A stretch of 64,000 nt of DNA from Zygnema cylindricum (Eukaryota > Streptophyta > Zygnematophyceae > Zygnematales > Zygnemataceae), in assembly GCA_037447655.1 (NCBI GenBank), contig JBBHKE010002295.1:1-64000 (forward strand), written 5' to 3'. Below the pieces are notes generated by a model, which saw only the letters and a list, made by a program, of their open reading frames with translations, had not been told where the DNA came from and did not search any database. Shown here piece by piece: positions 10,962 through 21,949 of this stretch. A program made the position numbers and the translations under genes. How positions within the stretch are numbered: position 1 is the first letter of the stretch; each line of letters starts with the position of its first letter.

Positions 10962-10966
10962 ATTTG

Positions 10967-11409
10967 ATCGCACTATTTCACGGGAATATACATACGTGTG
11001 TAATGTTGACACGCATCCACTCGTTGGCCTTTTCGTACACAAGCCGTACAGAAACTACATCGGACGTAGTACCTTTCTGTATTGTACGTATATTTGATTA
11101 GTTTGTACTACAGTAGATATGGATTGTGAGAGGGGTTAGGACTTAGGTATTTTTTGAATAGACAACCCTCTCTCTCCTTAAGAGTTTGTATAAATTGGCA
11201 TCTTTGCCACCTCATAACTTATCAGCTAGTTAGCCGTTTTCAGTGATTCTTTTTGCTACGAACTCAGAGGAGTCTAGTCTGCACAAAAGTGCAGTCACAT
11301 TATCAATTTGTGTCCTTGTGTAGCATTGGTTGTGGCTTAAAATGGGTTAGTTAAAATCTACTTAGAGGCTTTTTGAATTTTGCATTCCAATGGAGGACAC
11401 ATAATTGCA
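10967..11409 (+). repeat. A1 5' LTR, second part
   Basis: This is the continuation of the LTR begun at 4,005. It carries GTAC motifs (11,025-11,090), the TATA-like TATAAATTGGCATC region, the hairpin CTGCAC-AAAA-GTGCAG (11,279-11,294) and the LTR end ATTGCA at 11,409. Confidence 0.8.
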
Positions 11410-14221
11410 GGTTATGGGCCGAACCTCTAGGTTGGCTTTCTTGAATGGATCAAGGTTCATCTATTGGGAATTTATGATGACAAGAGATTTGTGCGAAAAA
11501 AGATATTGGGGTATTGTCAGTGGACAAGTGAAACGTCCACCTGAGGGAACTCCACCAGGATTTGGTGTAATAAGGTTTTTCCGCAGTAGCATCTGCTATT
11601 GCAGAGGAGGCAAATGATAGGGACAGCAGTGTCTGTGATAAAGGGAAAGAAAAAGAGACACCTCTTACTCCTATTGCTGTTATTACCACGACACATGGAG
11701 CGGCGGCTATGAAGACCTCGGAGAACGATACCCAAACGTGGGAAGACATCAACATGGCTGCCGAAAAACTCATTCTAATACACCTCACTCAAGCTTTGGC
11801 AACCCCCCACCTTCACATTTACAAGGCCAAGGAGTTGTTGGTGAGTTTAGTGTAAATCTATAGAGTGGGTACTATTCTGGAGCTCCGGTTGATTGAACAA
11901 AAGTTAGGGAATTATACTTACAAAGGGTGAAAGACGTTAGACTATTGTTATGATCTCTCTTGTTTGTATATAGAGATGGAGAGTGTTGGGTGGACAAGTA
12001 CAATGAAGATGAAAGTTAATACTCTCATCATGAAGTTACTCGACGAGTATGAAAACATAGTGTACCGGGAACAAGAAATCAATGACAGTTCATGGAAGTG
12101 GAACATAATGGTCTGGATGATACTTGTGCATGAGAACACATTGGAGATTAGGAGAGGGGGAAAGAGCATCCAAGCTCTAACTGCAGGAGCAAACCGGAGG
12201 GGGAAGGATCCGAAGAAACCATACAAAGGAGAGAGAGATCAGTCTAGAGTACTGAGGCACCCAAAGGGTCTTTGTCACTTTTGAAAAAAGCCACGATACT
12301 TCATAGCAGATTGTGTCAAGCTGTCAGAGCTGAGGCTCCAAGAGAGCCGTGGAGGGGGTTCTTCCGGAGGGAAAAAGAAGGCACTTGTGGTCACAAAAGT
12401 GAAAGGAGACACCGAGGACAAGTCCTTTGAGGAGGAGGATTGGGAGCTTCTTCTTGACGAGAGTTTAGAGGAGAAGGAGATCCCCCAGAAACAAAAGTGT
12501 GCTCTCGGAGCAATTCGAGAAGCTCCACATGAAGGATGGATCATCGACTCAGGTGCATCCATGCATATGTGTTGTGATAAGCACCTCTTTACTAAGCTAA
12601 GAAAGATCCACATTGTAGAGATAAAGTATGGGGATGGGAGAGTGGTTACTACAGATCTAGTGGGGTCGATAGATTTAAAAGTTTTAGTGGAGAGTAAAAC
12701 CTCTATACTCCCCTTCTCTGATGTACTCTACATTCTTCAGCTAGGTAAAAGTCTTGTCTCTAAGTCTGTGTAAAATGACAAAGAGTTTGATACCTTCACT
12801 AGAAAGGGAGTCTTTACAACTAAATATGGGGATAAACTATACTTCACAGCAGATAAGGGTAGCTAAAGAATGTTTAAGCTTAACATGAGTAATGAAAAGA
12901 ATAATGTTTACTATGTTGGTGTTCGAAAATTGATGATTTCGCATAAGCGGTTGGGCCATGTGCTTTTTAATTGGCTAAGGGAAATGAAGAAGCTTGGTGT
13001 AGTAGAAGGCATTCAGTTTGGGGATAATGAACTGGTGGATGATTGTAGTGGCTGTGCACAAGGTAAAGCTCACACACTCCCTTTTCCCAAAGCTGCCACA
13101 TTTAGGGGTGAGAAAGTACTAGATTTGCTCCACACATATATTTAGGGACCCGCAAAAGTACCTTCGGTCGGAGGGAAGAGGTTTATGTTGACAATAATCG
13201 ATGACTAGTCTAGATACTCTATAGACTACTTCCTAAAAACAAAGTCTGAAACACCAACTTACTTTACACAATATAAAGCCTGAAGAGAGAAGTTCCATGG
13301 AATCCCCATTAAGTGAATAAGGAGCGATAACATGGGGGAATATACATCTAACTAGTTTGAGGAATATTTGAGATTAGAGGGAGTTCAACACCAGAAAACC
13401 GTACCATATAATCCCGGAACAAAATAGGGTAGCTGAGAGGTTGAACCGAACACTATGAGATACTATATGCAGTATGTTGGCCGACAAGAAAACAGGAAAG
13501 AGATTCTGGGCAGAAGCCATGAACTGTGCCAACTACATTAATAATAGAGTCCTTACCTCAGCCGTAAAAGGTATGACACCTTATGAGAGATGGGTTGGAA
13601 GGAAACCATATATATCTCACCTTAAAGTATTCAGTAGCCAAGTTTACAGTCTTGGAAACTAGATGCTAAGGGAAAACCTGGATACTTTGTAGCATATGAT
13701 GAGGATGTTAAGGGATATAGAGTCTATGACTTAGCAAAGAAAGATATAATTATGGTCAAACACCTAGTTGTCATGGATGAAGGGAAGTCATTTGACCCTT
13801 TCAAATATACCAAGAAGATAAGAATCAAATTTGAGTTTGAAAGTGAGGAGAACTCCGTCTTTCCCAAAAGGGACATGAGTGAAATACTGATTGCAGATTC
13901 AAGGGAGATCGAAGATACATGAGATCCACTAGAAACCTCACATATTTATATGGACTTCGAGGAGAGAGAAGAAGAGGAACCGGAACTGGCTTCCATGGAT
14001 AGGGGAGCCGATGAGAAGTAAGGAGAAATCTAAGACTTCCCTCCATTCCAGCTTCGGAGTTTGAGGGAAGAAGAAAGAGCAGCAAAATGATACAAGAAAA
14101 ATATGCCGCTTATAAGGTAACTAAGCTATCTCACCCAGATGAGCCTCAGTCATACTCGGAGGCAGTGAACAGTCCGAAGAAAGACAGATGGATTAGAGCT
14201 ATAATTGATGAGATTACCTCC
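11410..14221 (+). pseudogene. A1 gag-pol, inactivated and 3'-truncated
   Basis: Gag starts around the primer-binding-site ATG at 11,414 (MGRTSRLAFLNGSRFIYWE) and is recognisable to about 12,310. Its knuckle reads CHF-stop-KKPRYFIADC, with a stop in place of the second Cys and the His lost. The protease motif DSGAS is intact near 12,546. The integrase zinc region (HKRLGH about 12,943; DCSGC about 13,042) and DDE region carry stops (for example after HTYI near 13,141). A 62-codon stretch at 13,474-13,662 is still open. The RT start is recognisable to about 14,221, where the element ends. RT catalytic core, RNase H and the 3' LTR are missing. Confidence 0.85.
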
Positions 14222-14353
14222 AATTGCCCCTATTACCACAGCACCCGTTCCATGCCTCACTTCCCTTCCCCTCCTCAACCGTCGCCTTTTTTCCCTTTCC
14301 TTCCTCAAATAATGCCCCCTCCCACCCCCCTCCCCACTAAATTTATTCTTTCT
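14222..14353. repeat. Minisatellite fragment of the foldback right arm
   Basis: This pyrimidine-rich stretch (CCTCCTCAACCGTCGCC...) matches the repeat unit at 26,334-27,300. It lies between the broken end of A1 and B2, and B2 is inserted in this repeat. Left of A1 the repeat is purine-rich on the same strand, so the palindrome centre lies somewhere in 4,005-14,222. Confidence 0.7.
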
Positions 14354-15408
14354 TGAAACTCTGAGACCTCCATAAGTCCTCTGAGTGGACAACTTCCTAG
14401 ACGCCTTTAGGATAACCCTGACCCCTTTCTGTTTCAGCAAAAACAACTCCCACCCTGGCAGACAATAACTCTGACCAACTTCACTTTTGTGAAGGCAAGA
14501 CTCCCCTGAGTTGATAGCAAAAAGAATCTCTGAATTTGCTCCTCTGAGCAGTAAGTTATGGAGGGTCAAAGTTGACCTTTTGTACAGAAGCTCTCTGGGA
14601 GAGAGGGTCCTATCTCCTAATTTTTCTAAGTCCTATCTCTCTCACAGACTCTATCTACTGATGTATGGAGCAAATCAGATTAGAGTTCCGTACACAAAAG
14701 TACAGCTGTGGGTGTACTTTCTGTACGCACACTGTACGACATGGCCTAAATGTCGACACGTGGTATGTCTGGATTCGCCCCTTTAATCTTCGGAGATGCC
14801 GCGATCAAATGATCTTCGGCCATGTGTCATCCGATGTGGCGATGACCACAAACCGCCGAAATCCTCTTCCGCGATCTTGGCGTTAATTCCGGCCGTCCGA
14901 TTTAATTCACATTTAATCGTAGCCGTAATAAATACATGCGCGGTATTCGTTTCATTAAAAAAATAAATGCGCGGTATTGGTTTCTTATCCGTAACGTAAT
15001 CCGTACTTTTAAATTACTGGATCTATGTATCCCGTAAACAGTTACAGTTAAATGAATTATCCTACTTGATAATGTTTAATTAAATATCAAACCATATAGT
15101 ACGTAACACTAGTTCTAGACTTAACGGCTAAGGCTACCAGCCAGCGGTTGTCTGCCGTCCGGTAGGTACCAGGATCAAATCCTATGGCCGACACATACCT
15201 TTTAGTAAATAAACCCCTAACTAATATATATTTCCTGTAAACCTCTAGATAGCCTAGGTAGCCATGGCTCTAGCTCCCTCTCCAATTTCTCAGTGACTGC
15301 GACAAGTTTGAGAGTTCGAGAGAGAAGTTAGAGGTAGACTACCTCGGCTTCTTTCTTTATTTCTATTTAGACCTAGAAAATACTTTAAATGGACCATTAA
15401 TTTCTACA
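14354..15408 (-). repeat. B2 3' LTR
   Basis: On the minus strand it starts TGTAGAAATTAATGG and ends GAGTTTCA. It contains the GTAC cluster (14,688-14,745), the hairpin leader (GGTCA/TGACC and TGCTC/GAGCA types) and the antisense tRNA-like module at 15,105-15,203. Confidence 0.9.
15105..15203 (+). other. tRNA-like Pol III module, antisense in B2 3' LTR
   Basis: On the plus strand, an A-box-like TAGACTTAACGG (15,116) precedes a T-arm AGG-ATCAAAT-CCT with perfect B box GATCAAATC (15,173-15,181) and TTTT at 15,200-15,203. The 5' LTR copy is at 26,030-26,127. Confidence 0.55.
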
Positions 15409-15421
15409 CTCCCCTAATTTT

Positions 15422-17368
15422 CTAGTCAATCTTTAATTTCAGACCACACTTCTCCCTGTAGAAGCTTAGCTTAGGGGAAGGCACAGGTTTGGTCATCATA
15501 TATGCTACCATCTCACTATCTGGTCGGTACTCTAAACTGATTATTTTGTTTTCTACTTTCTCTCTAACAAAGCTGAGTCTGATGTCTATATGATTGGCTT
15601 TAAAATGATGTTTAGGATTGGCAGAAATAGCGATTGCTGCCTGATTATCACAAAAAATTTTCTGCACACCACTCTTAAGGTGACCAAGCTCACCAAGCAA
15701 AGACTTGACCCACATCAATTCTTTTACAGCAGAGCAAGAGGCCGTATACTCAGCCTCCATGGTGGACTGAGCAATAACTTTTTGATGTTTGCTACTCCAA
15801 CAGCAAGCCCCATCACCCACATATATTACATATCCAGAAGTGCATCTCGTCATCGGAGCATCACCATAACAGGCATCACTCCAAGTAGTGATGTCAGTAT
15901 TCTCCCCACCCAAATGCAACCATAGATCCCTAGTTCCTATCAAATATCTAAGGAATCTCTTAGCTGCCTCCTAATCCCTCTTAGTGGGAGCATTTAGACT
16001 TCTACTCAGCACTCCTACAGCTGCAGCTAAATCCGGCTGGGTACAATTCATAAAATAGATTAGACTTCCCACTACTTGCTTGTAAGGAATAATTTGCATG
16101 AACTTCTGTTCTTCAGAAGATAATTCCTCGTCTAAGACTATGACTCCTTCTTCCCCACTCCCCTCATTTCCTTTCTTCAACTCCATTGGAGTTGTACAAC
16201 TATTAGCTTTTTCCATTTGAAATTTTTCAAGCATGTTCCCTATTGCTTCCTTTTGAGTCAATCTTATAATTTTTCTTTTTCGGTCTCTCTCTACTTGAAT
16301 TCCCAAAATATATTTTGCTTCCCCCATATCCTTCATTTCAAATCTCCCCTTAAGATTGGTTTTCAGTTTATTAATTTTTTCCATTGATTTACTTAAAACA
16401 AGCAAATCATCAACATAAATTGCAATAAATATAAAACCTTCCTCATCTTTGAAAACATAGATTGAGTGATCTAAGCTGATCCGAATATATCCCAGACCGG
16501 TAAGAAACTCATCAAGCTTCTTATTCCACTGTGGAGGCGCTTGTTTCAAACCATAAAGAGATTTAATCAACCGACATACCTTACTCTCCTCTCCTTCCTC
16601 CACAAACCCTTCGGGTTGTCGCATGAAGATCTCCTTTTCTAATTCTCCATGCAAAAAGGCTGTGTTGATGTCCATCTGGTGCACTTCCATGTCTTCCGCT
16701 GCTGCCAGGCTGAGAAGTATGCGGACGGAGGGAAATCTGACCACCGGGGCAAAGGTTTTCTCGTAGTCAATTCCCTCCTTTTGTGTAAATCCCTTTGCCA
16801 CTAATCTGGCCTTGTAGCGCTCGATTATGTTATCTGGGTTCAGTTTTAATTTGAAAACCCACTTACAACCGATTGGTTTTCGGTTAGGTGGACAATCCAC
16901 CAGCTCCCAAGTATCGGCTGCCATAATTGAGGCCATCTCCTCATTGATGGCTGTCTTCCACCGGTTTCTTTCTGGACAAGTCATTGCCTCTCCATAAGTT
17001 TGAGTTTCATTTTGATAAGATAGTTCAGTTACCTTGTTATTAACCTGTTTTTCTTGCAATCTTTTGCTACTTCTCCTTCCCCCCTCAAAATCTGAGGCCG
17101 GAATAGATGGTTTTCGTGGATTCTTTCGAACAAACTCGGCTTCTCCCCTACCCCTTGATTCCGAATCAATTTCCACCACGTCTTCCGCTTCGAGTAGAAT
17201 TGTCACTGGATTTTCCACAACCGAGTCTTTTTCGGTCTGATTTGTACCTGCAAGAATGTCATCTTCTCTAAAACCTGGATAGTTAGGAAGCTCAAAGTCA
17301 TCGGAATTTTCTGACTCAAATGTGATTTTTACAGGCTTTATATATTTGAAGGGATCCACATATTTCAT
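15422..17368 (-). pseudogene. B2 reverse transcriptase and RNase H (nearly open)
   Basis: An open stretch of 465 codons (17,368 to 15,971) covers the integrase-RT linker and the RT palm. The RT has the YVDDLLVL catalytic box near 16,420 and the conserved [20 protein letters not shown] region upstream. A single Trp-to-stop change (TGG to TAG, about 15,971) separates it from the RNase H frame (15,943 to 15,422), which keeps SDACYGDAP, MEAEY and FCDNQAA. The ORF ends LKLKID-stop just before the polypurine tract. RT would copy the element RNA and RNase H degrade the RNA strand within the virus-like particle. The one stop inactivates RNase H in this copy. Confidence 0.85.
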
Positions 17369-17745
17369 TCATCCATAACTACTAGATGCTTTACTAAGAT
17401 TATATCTTCCCTTTTTAGATCATAAACTCTATATCCTTTAACATCCTCATCATATCCTAATAAGTATCCCGGTTTTCCTTTAGGATCTAGCTTCCAATTA
17501 GACTGATCTGTATCTAGACTGAATACTTGACTGCCAAAAACCTTTAAGTGAGATATGTCTGGTTTCCGGCCTGTCCATCTCTCTTAAGATGTTTGATATT
17601 TTATAGTTGATGTAAAAACTCTATTTTTGAGGTAATTAGCATAGTTCATTGCTTCTGCCCAAAACCTTTTTCCTATCTTCTTATCTGACAACATACTTCC
17701 AGCACTATCACTTAGTGTTCTATTTAACCTTTCAGCTACCCCATT

Positions 17746-18884
17746 CTATTTTGGGTTTTCTGGAACTATCTTTTGGTGTTGGACCCCATCTTCCCTCAGA
17801 AAATCCTCAAACTGGTTAGAAGTATACTCTCCACCATTGTCACTCCTTATTCTCTTGATTGGAGTTTCATAGAGTTTTTCGTTCCATGCTTTATATTGTC
17901 TAAAACAATCCTGAGCTTCAGACTTATTTTTCAAAAAATACACTCGGGAATACCGAGACCAATCATCAGTGATAGTCATCATAAATCTCTTCCCCCCCGG
18001 TGAGGGCACTTCAGCCGGTCCCCAAATATCTGTGTGTACTAGATCTAGAATTTTTTCTCCCTTATAGGTGGCTGTTTTAGGAAAGGGTAATATGTGTGTT
18101 TTACCTTGAGCACATCCAATACAATCACTTATATTATCACTCTCACTGAACTTAATCCCTTCCACCATTCCCATCCTTTTCATCTCCCTTAACTTGTCTA
18201 GATTCACATGCCCAAGCCTCTTATGCCACATCATAATATCATTAACACTTGCATAAGAAAGTTTCTTCTTTTCATTACTTAAAACCAGCCTAAACATCCC
18301 ATAGCTACCTTTCTCAGCAATGAAATAGACATCCTCCTCAAAACTAAGAGTAAAGACTCCTTCCCTAGTGCTAGTAATAAAAACCCTTATCATCTAATAC
18401 AGATGTAGAGATGAGGTTTTTGTTCAGCTCCGGAATAAACAATACATCGGAGAATGTTACTATGGATGTCTTTCCTTCTACTTTCACTTTCAAATCTATC
18501 GATCCTACAAAAGTAGTGGTGACTATCATCCCATCGCCGTACTCTATCTCTACGGTGGGAATCTTTCTTATCTTAGTGAACTGCCTATCCTTACACATGT
18601 GCATGGAGGTACCTAAATCTACAATCCAGCCTGCTTCACCTTTCAATCCACCGTAAGCACATTTCTGCCTTCGTGGAATTTCGACCTCGTTTTTCGCCTC
18701 CAACTCCTCATCTAAAAAGAGCTCATCGTCCTCGTCCTCGGATTTCGCCTCATCTACCTGTGTCACAAGGGCCTTTTTCTTTCCTCTCGAGGTACCACCG
18801 GTCTGCCCCTCCTTTTACCGAAGCTGAGTTAGCTTAGTGCACTCTACCATATAGTGCCCAAGTTTCTTACAAAAATGACATTAA
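17746..18884 (-). pseudogene. B2 gag knuckle, protease and integrase segment
   Basis: Immediately downstream of the C1 insertion, gag resumes with an intact CCHC knuckle (CHFCKKLGHYMVEC, about 18,838-18,880). The protease motif reads DLGTS instead of DSGAS, which should abolish activity. A frame change near 18,371-18,393 precedes an open integrase stretch (18,393 to 17,746). This has the zinc motif HKRLGH..DCIGCAQGK, catalytic HTDIWGP and SDNGGEY, and a stop at the expected EQNG position. Confidence 0.8.
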
Positions 18885-19070
18885 CCTTTTGTTATATTTG
18901 TGTATTTTCTAGGTCTGTAATAGGATAGAAAAAGGCAGAGGCAGTCTGCCTCTAACTCCCCTCTCCAAGCCCCCACACTTGTTGTAGTCACTGAAGGCTG
19001 GATAGGGAGCTAGAGCCATGGCTGCCTATGCTCTCTAAAAAAGACAGGGGGTAAATTAGTAAGACTTACC

Positions 19071-19170
19071 AAAAGGTACTTGACGGACCCAGGAATTGAT
19101 CCTGATACCTACCGTCCGTCAATCTGATCTTAGCCGGTAACTTTAGCCGTTTAGACTAGAGCTAATGTTA
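19071..19170 (-). other. tRNA-like Pol III module, antisense in C1 5' LTR
   Basis: On the minus strand, a TAGTCTAAACGGCTAAAG A-box region precedes a T-arm CAGG-ATCAATT-CCTG (perfect B box GATCAATTC) and TTTT at 19,071-19,074. An identical arrangement is in the 3' LTR at 22,132-22,230. Confidence 0.6.
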
Positions 19171-19539
19171 CGACGTATGGGGTTTGATAAATATCTAAAT
19201 AGTTACACGTAGACTAGTTCATTTAACTGGAAATATATACGTATTGTATAGATACAGTTATGGATAGTACGGAGTACGGATTTCTTTATTGAAACGGATA
19301 CCGCGCATTTGGTTCGACCGCGAAACAAATACCGCGCGTCTATTTTCAACGGCTAGAAATGTAGACGGATATGATCGGACGGCCACGATAGGCGTCGCGA
19401 TCACGGGATATGTACTTCTGGCGGTTTGCGGTCATCGCCACATAGGATGACACGTGGCACGTCAACATTGGATTGCGGGGCCACCGGAGATTACGGGAAC
19501 AAATAGATATATGACATGTGTCGACATTTCAGCCATATC

Positions 19540-19600
19540 GTACGATTGTCGTACAAAAAGTACACCGACACCTGTACTTATCTGTACGGTACAGTAAAGT
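19540..19600 (+). promoter_or_regulatory. GTAC cluster in C1 5' LTR
   Basis: Six GTAC cores lie in about 60 bp (TCGTACGA, TCGTACAA, AAGTACAC, CTGTACTT, CTGTACGG, GGTACAG), matching the layout in B1, B2, D1 and E1. The 3' LTR copy is at about 22,598-22,655 and has lost one core. Confidence 0.5.
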
Positions 19601-19689
19601 GATTGGTGCCGTACGTCAATAGATTGGGTCTTAGAGTGAGAATAGGACTTAGAATTTTTTGAGTAGGTAGTCGCCTCTCCCAGAGAGCA

Positions 19690-19830
19690 TCTTTTATAAA
19701 TGGCTAACTTTGGGCAGCCATAACTTTTAATTTACTTGACCATTTTCAGTGATTCTTTTTGCTGCGGACTCAGATGAGTCCAGGCTACACAAAGGTGTAG
19801 TCGGTCAGAGTTTTTGTCTGCCAGGGTGGC
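19690..19830 (+). other. Leader hairpins in C1 5' LTR
   Basis: ATGGCT..AGCCAT is followed by GGACTC-AGAT-GAGTCC (19,766-19,781), CTACAC-AAAG-GTGTAG (19,785-19,800) and GCC-AGGGT-GGC (19,820-19,830). The stems differ from those of B1, A1 and D1 but still pair. Confidence 0.6.
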
Positions 19831-20050
19831 GGTATTTCTAAGGGAAAGTCAAAGTGGGTAAATGTGTCCAAATCTCATATTCTAACTTTGCAATCTGTGG
19901 TGGAACTGACCACACAAAAAGTGCTATTTCACAGGGGTGAATCAATATTTGGGTTCTCATTGTCAAGGGGTCAATCATTTCGGTTTATATCAACTTGGAG
20001 CCGGCACTATCTAGATAAGCTAATTTTGGATCTGCTTACTCTGAGGGCCA

Positions 20051-21112
20051 ATGGAGGTCTCAGAGTTTCAGGTTATCGGCCCACCATCTAGGGTGCCTAT
20101 GTTTGATAGAACACGCTTCACGTATTGGGCGTTTACAATGGAGGGATTGCTTTTCGAGAAGCACTTATGGGGAAGTGTTGCGGGACAAGTGAGATGTCCG
20201 CCACCTGGCTTTGGAGGAGCTTACTACGGAGAATCATGTGAGACTGCCCAGAATATCATCCGGAGTTCAGATGCAACGGAAGGTGAAGGGAAAAACCTTT
20301 CCGTGGATGGGGAAATAGGGGAGAAGGAAAAAGGGACACCTATGGTTAGGGGAGCTAGGCTCTCAGCTATGGTACCACATGTAGAGATTAAAACTGAAGA
20401 AAAAGACGGAAAAATATGGGAATACAAAAACACTATAGCAAAACATCTCATACTTAGATATGTCTCTAAGTCGATAGCTATCACTCCTTTAAGTCTAACC
20501 AAGTCTTCAGAGATATGGGAAACACTAAGTCAGATTTATAAGAGTGAGACTATTCAAAGGCAGCAATTAGTAAAACAGGAAATAAAGGCCTATGTTTATA
20601 AAGGCGGTAGCATGATAGAGTTTTGCAATGATGTTGCTGCGTTATATGTTGAGCTAGCTAGTGCGGGATATGTAGAATCTGAGGAGAGTAAGATTAATAC
20701 ACTACTTATGAAACTCCCAGATGAGTACGAAAACATCATTTGTCGTATGCAGGCACTTGATGGTTCCTCATGGACTTGGAGCTTTACCATGGGGATAATT
20801 CTTGTGAGGGAAAGCACTTTGGAGCTTTGTAGGGGAAGTGACAGAGTGAATGCATTTACAGCTGGTGGTGATTGGCGGAAGCGTGATGAGAGGAACGCCG
20901 GTGACGAGCGAAAGCGTGATGAGAGGATGAAAGACAAAGGTAAACCTTATCAGAACTTTGATAGAAAGAGAGGGAGAGGAAAAGACACGGGAGCTTTGAA
21001 AAAAGGGGTTTGCTTCTTTTTTAGGGAACCGGGTCATTATATGGAAGAATGCCCTTGTTTGGAAAAACTTAGAAGTTGGAATGTGGATGAGGAGGAAGAA
21101 AGGGAAGCGTAG
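20051..21112 (+). CDS. C1 Gag-like protein
   Basis: This open frame of 353 codons starts at an ATG in the last 20 bases of the 5' LTR (MEVSEFQVIGPPSRVPMF) and reads straight through the primer-binding site. The alternative in-site ATG used by other families is ATC here, so the LTR ATG is the likely start. The body resembles copia gag (YWAFTMEGLLFEK; KAYVYKGGSMIEFCNDV; LLMKLPDEYENIICRMQ). Near the C-terminus the knuckle reads CFFFREPGHYMEEC, so the second Cys of CCHC is Phe. It would build the virus-like particle. It is the only intact gag in the window. Confidence 0.8.
   Translation: MEVSEFQVIGPPSRVPMFDRTRFTYWAFTMEGLLFEKHLWGSVAGQVRCPPPGFGGAYYGESCETAQNIIRSSDATEGEGKNLSVDGEIGEKEKGTPMVRGARLSAMVPHVEIKTEEKDGKIWEYKNTIAKHLILRYVSKSIAITPLSLTKSSEIWETLSQIYKSETIQRQQLVKQEIKAYVYKGGSMIEFCNDVAALYVELASAGYVESEESKINTLLMKLPDEYENIICRMQALDGSSWTWSFTMGIILVRESTLELCRGSDRVNAFTAGGDWRKRDERNAGDERKRDERMKDKGKPYQNFDRKRGRGKDTGALKKGVCFFFREPGHYMEECPCLEKLRSWNVDEEEEREA
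20071..20085 (+). promoter_or_regulatory. C1 primer-binding site
   Basis: GGTTATCGGCCCACC follows the LTR end. It is the initiator tRNA-Met anticodon-region complement with one mismatch. Confidence 0.7.
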
Positions 21113-21949
21113 AAAGAGGATGAAGATATTTTAGAGATTCTCCGGATTAGTAGTATGGGGAAGAGAAAAAGCACACAGAAATTGCACGAAGGTAACAGTG
21201 TGCTTTTGGAGGTATAAGGGAAGAAAAGAGAGAAGAGGTACTTGAGGATGTCGAGGAGTGTAAAGTGTATGACTTAGAAATGAGAAAGTCAGATCTAGGA
21301 TCCATAAGTGAAAACGGGAAAGATAAAATTAATGAGGATAATTTTATAGGTATTTTGAAATTAAAAAACTTGTCGGAAAGGGAGACCTCAACGGATTTCG
21401 AGGAAAGGGGAGAAGTGAAACTAGAAGGGGTTTTGAAAGATAAGGGAGAAGAGGAATATTTAATGAAAGGTTTAGGGGAGGAGAAAAACTTATTGGGAAT
21501 TAATTTAGAAAGGGAGAGTGGAAAGAAATCCATAAGAGAGAGTGAGGAAAGTTCAATTTTTGCGGGTAATGGGTTTGATATCGCTAAAGGGAGTGATGGT
21601 ATTTATGAAAGTGTGCCTGTAAAAGGGTTAGCATCTGGGTGAATGTTGCAGATTGGAGATGGGTATGGCTGTTTGGATGGCAAGAGGGAAATCGGTTTGT
21701 GTGTGGATGAAAAAGTGATGAGGTGGATAAAATCTTTGTTCGGATTTATGAAAAGTGGGATGTTAAATAAAATGTGTGATGCAATTATTATTTCAGTTCA
21801 TTTAACGCACTATGTTAAATACTTAAGTTTTATGAAAGGAAAAGGAAAAAGGAAAAAGAAAAAGAGAAAGAAAAAGGGGAGGGGGTGTTTGCTTTCTTGT
21901 TTGTGGAAGTTGAAAGAAGAAAAAAAAAAGGACTAGAAAATAAGGGGAG
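21113..21949 (+). pseudogene. C1 collapsed pol remnant
   Basis: After the gag stop the sequence keeps short recognisable islands in normal order. These are a protease-upstream CAFGG-like block (about 21,190), the integrase-tail block KVYDLEMRK (about 21,264), an RT island LLGINLERES (about 21,490) and RNase H islands (MRWIKSLF; MCDAIIIS; LSFMKGKGK, 21,715-21,845). It ends in a Lys/Arg run and the stop before the purine tract. From 21,265 to 21,936 the frame is broken by only one TGA, directly followed by ATG at 21,643. The active-site motifs are gone. Confidence 0.7.

Larger units (their letters stand above)
4005..14221 (+). mobile_element. Copia element A1, 3'-truncated and split by B1
   Basis: The 5' LTR starts TGTTGAAATCAC at 4,005, is split by B1 and its target duplication, and ends ATTGCA at 11,409. 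It is followed by the primer-binding site GGTTATGGGCC (11,410). The internal region carries gag, protease, integrase and the first part of RT, then stops abruptly near 14,221 where minisatellite sequence of the host element resumes. No 3' LTR is present. It belongs with A2 (57,885-64,000), sharing the tRNA-like module with T-arm AGG-TTCGAGT-CCT. The truncation probably removed the centre of the palindrome as well. Confidence 0.8.
18890..20070 (+). repeat. C1 5' LTR
   Basis: It starts TGTTATATTTGTG and ends GAGTTTCA. It contains the CCATGGCTGCC block (about 19,016), the antisense tRNA-like module, a G-box (GACACGTGGC about 19,449), a GTAC cluster (19,540-19,600) and leader hairpins (19,700-19,830). 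Confidence 0.92.
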
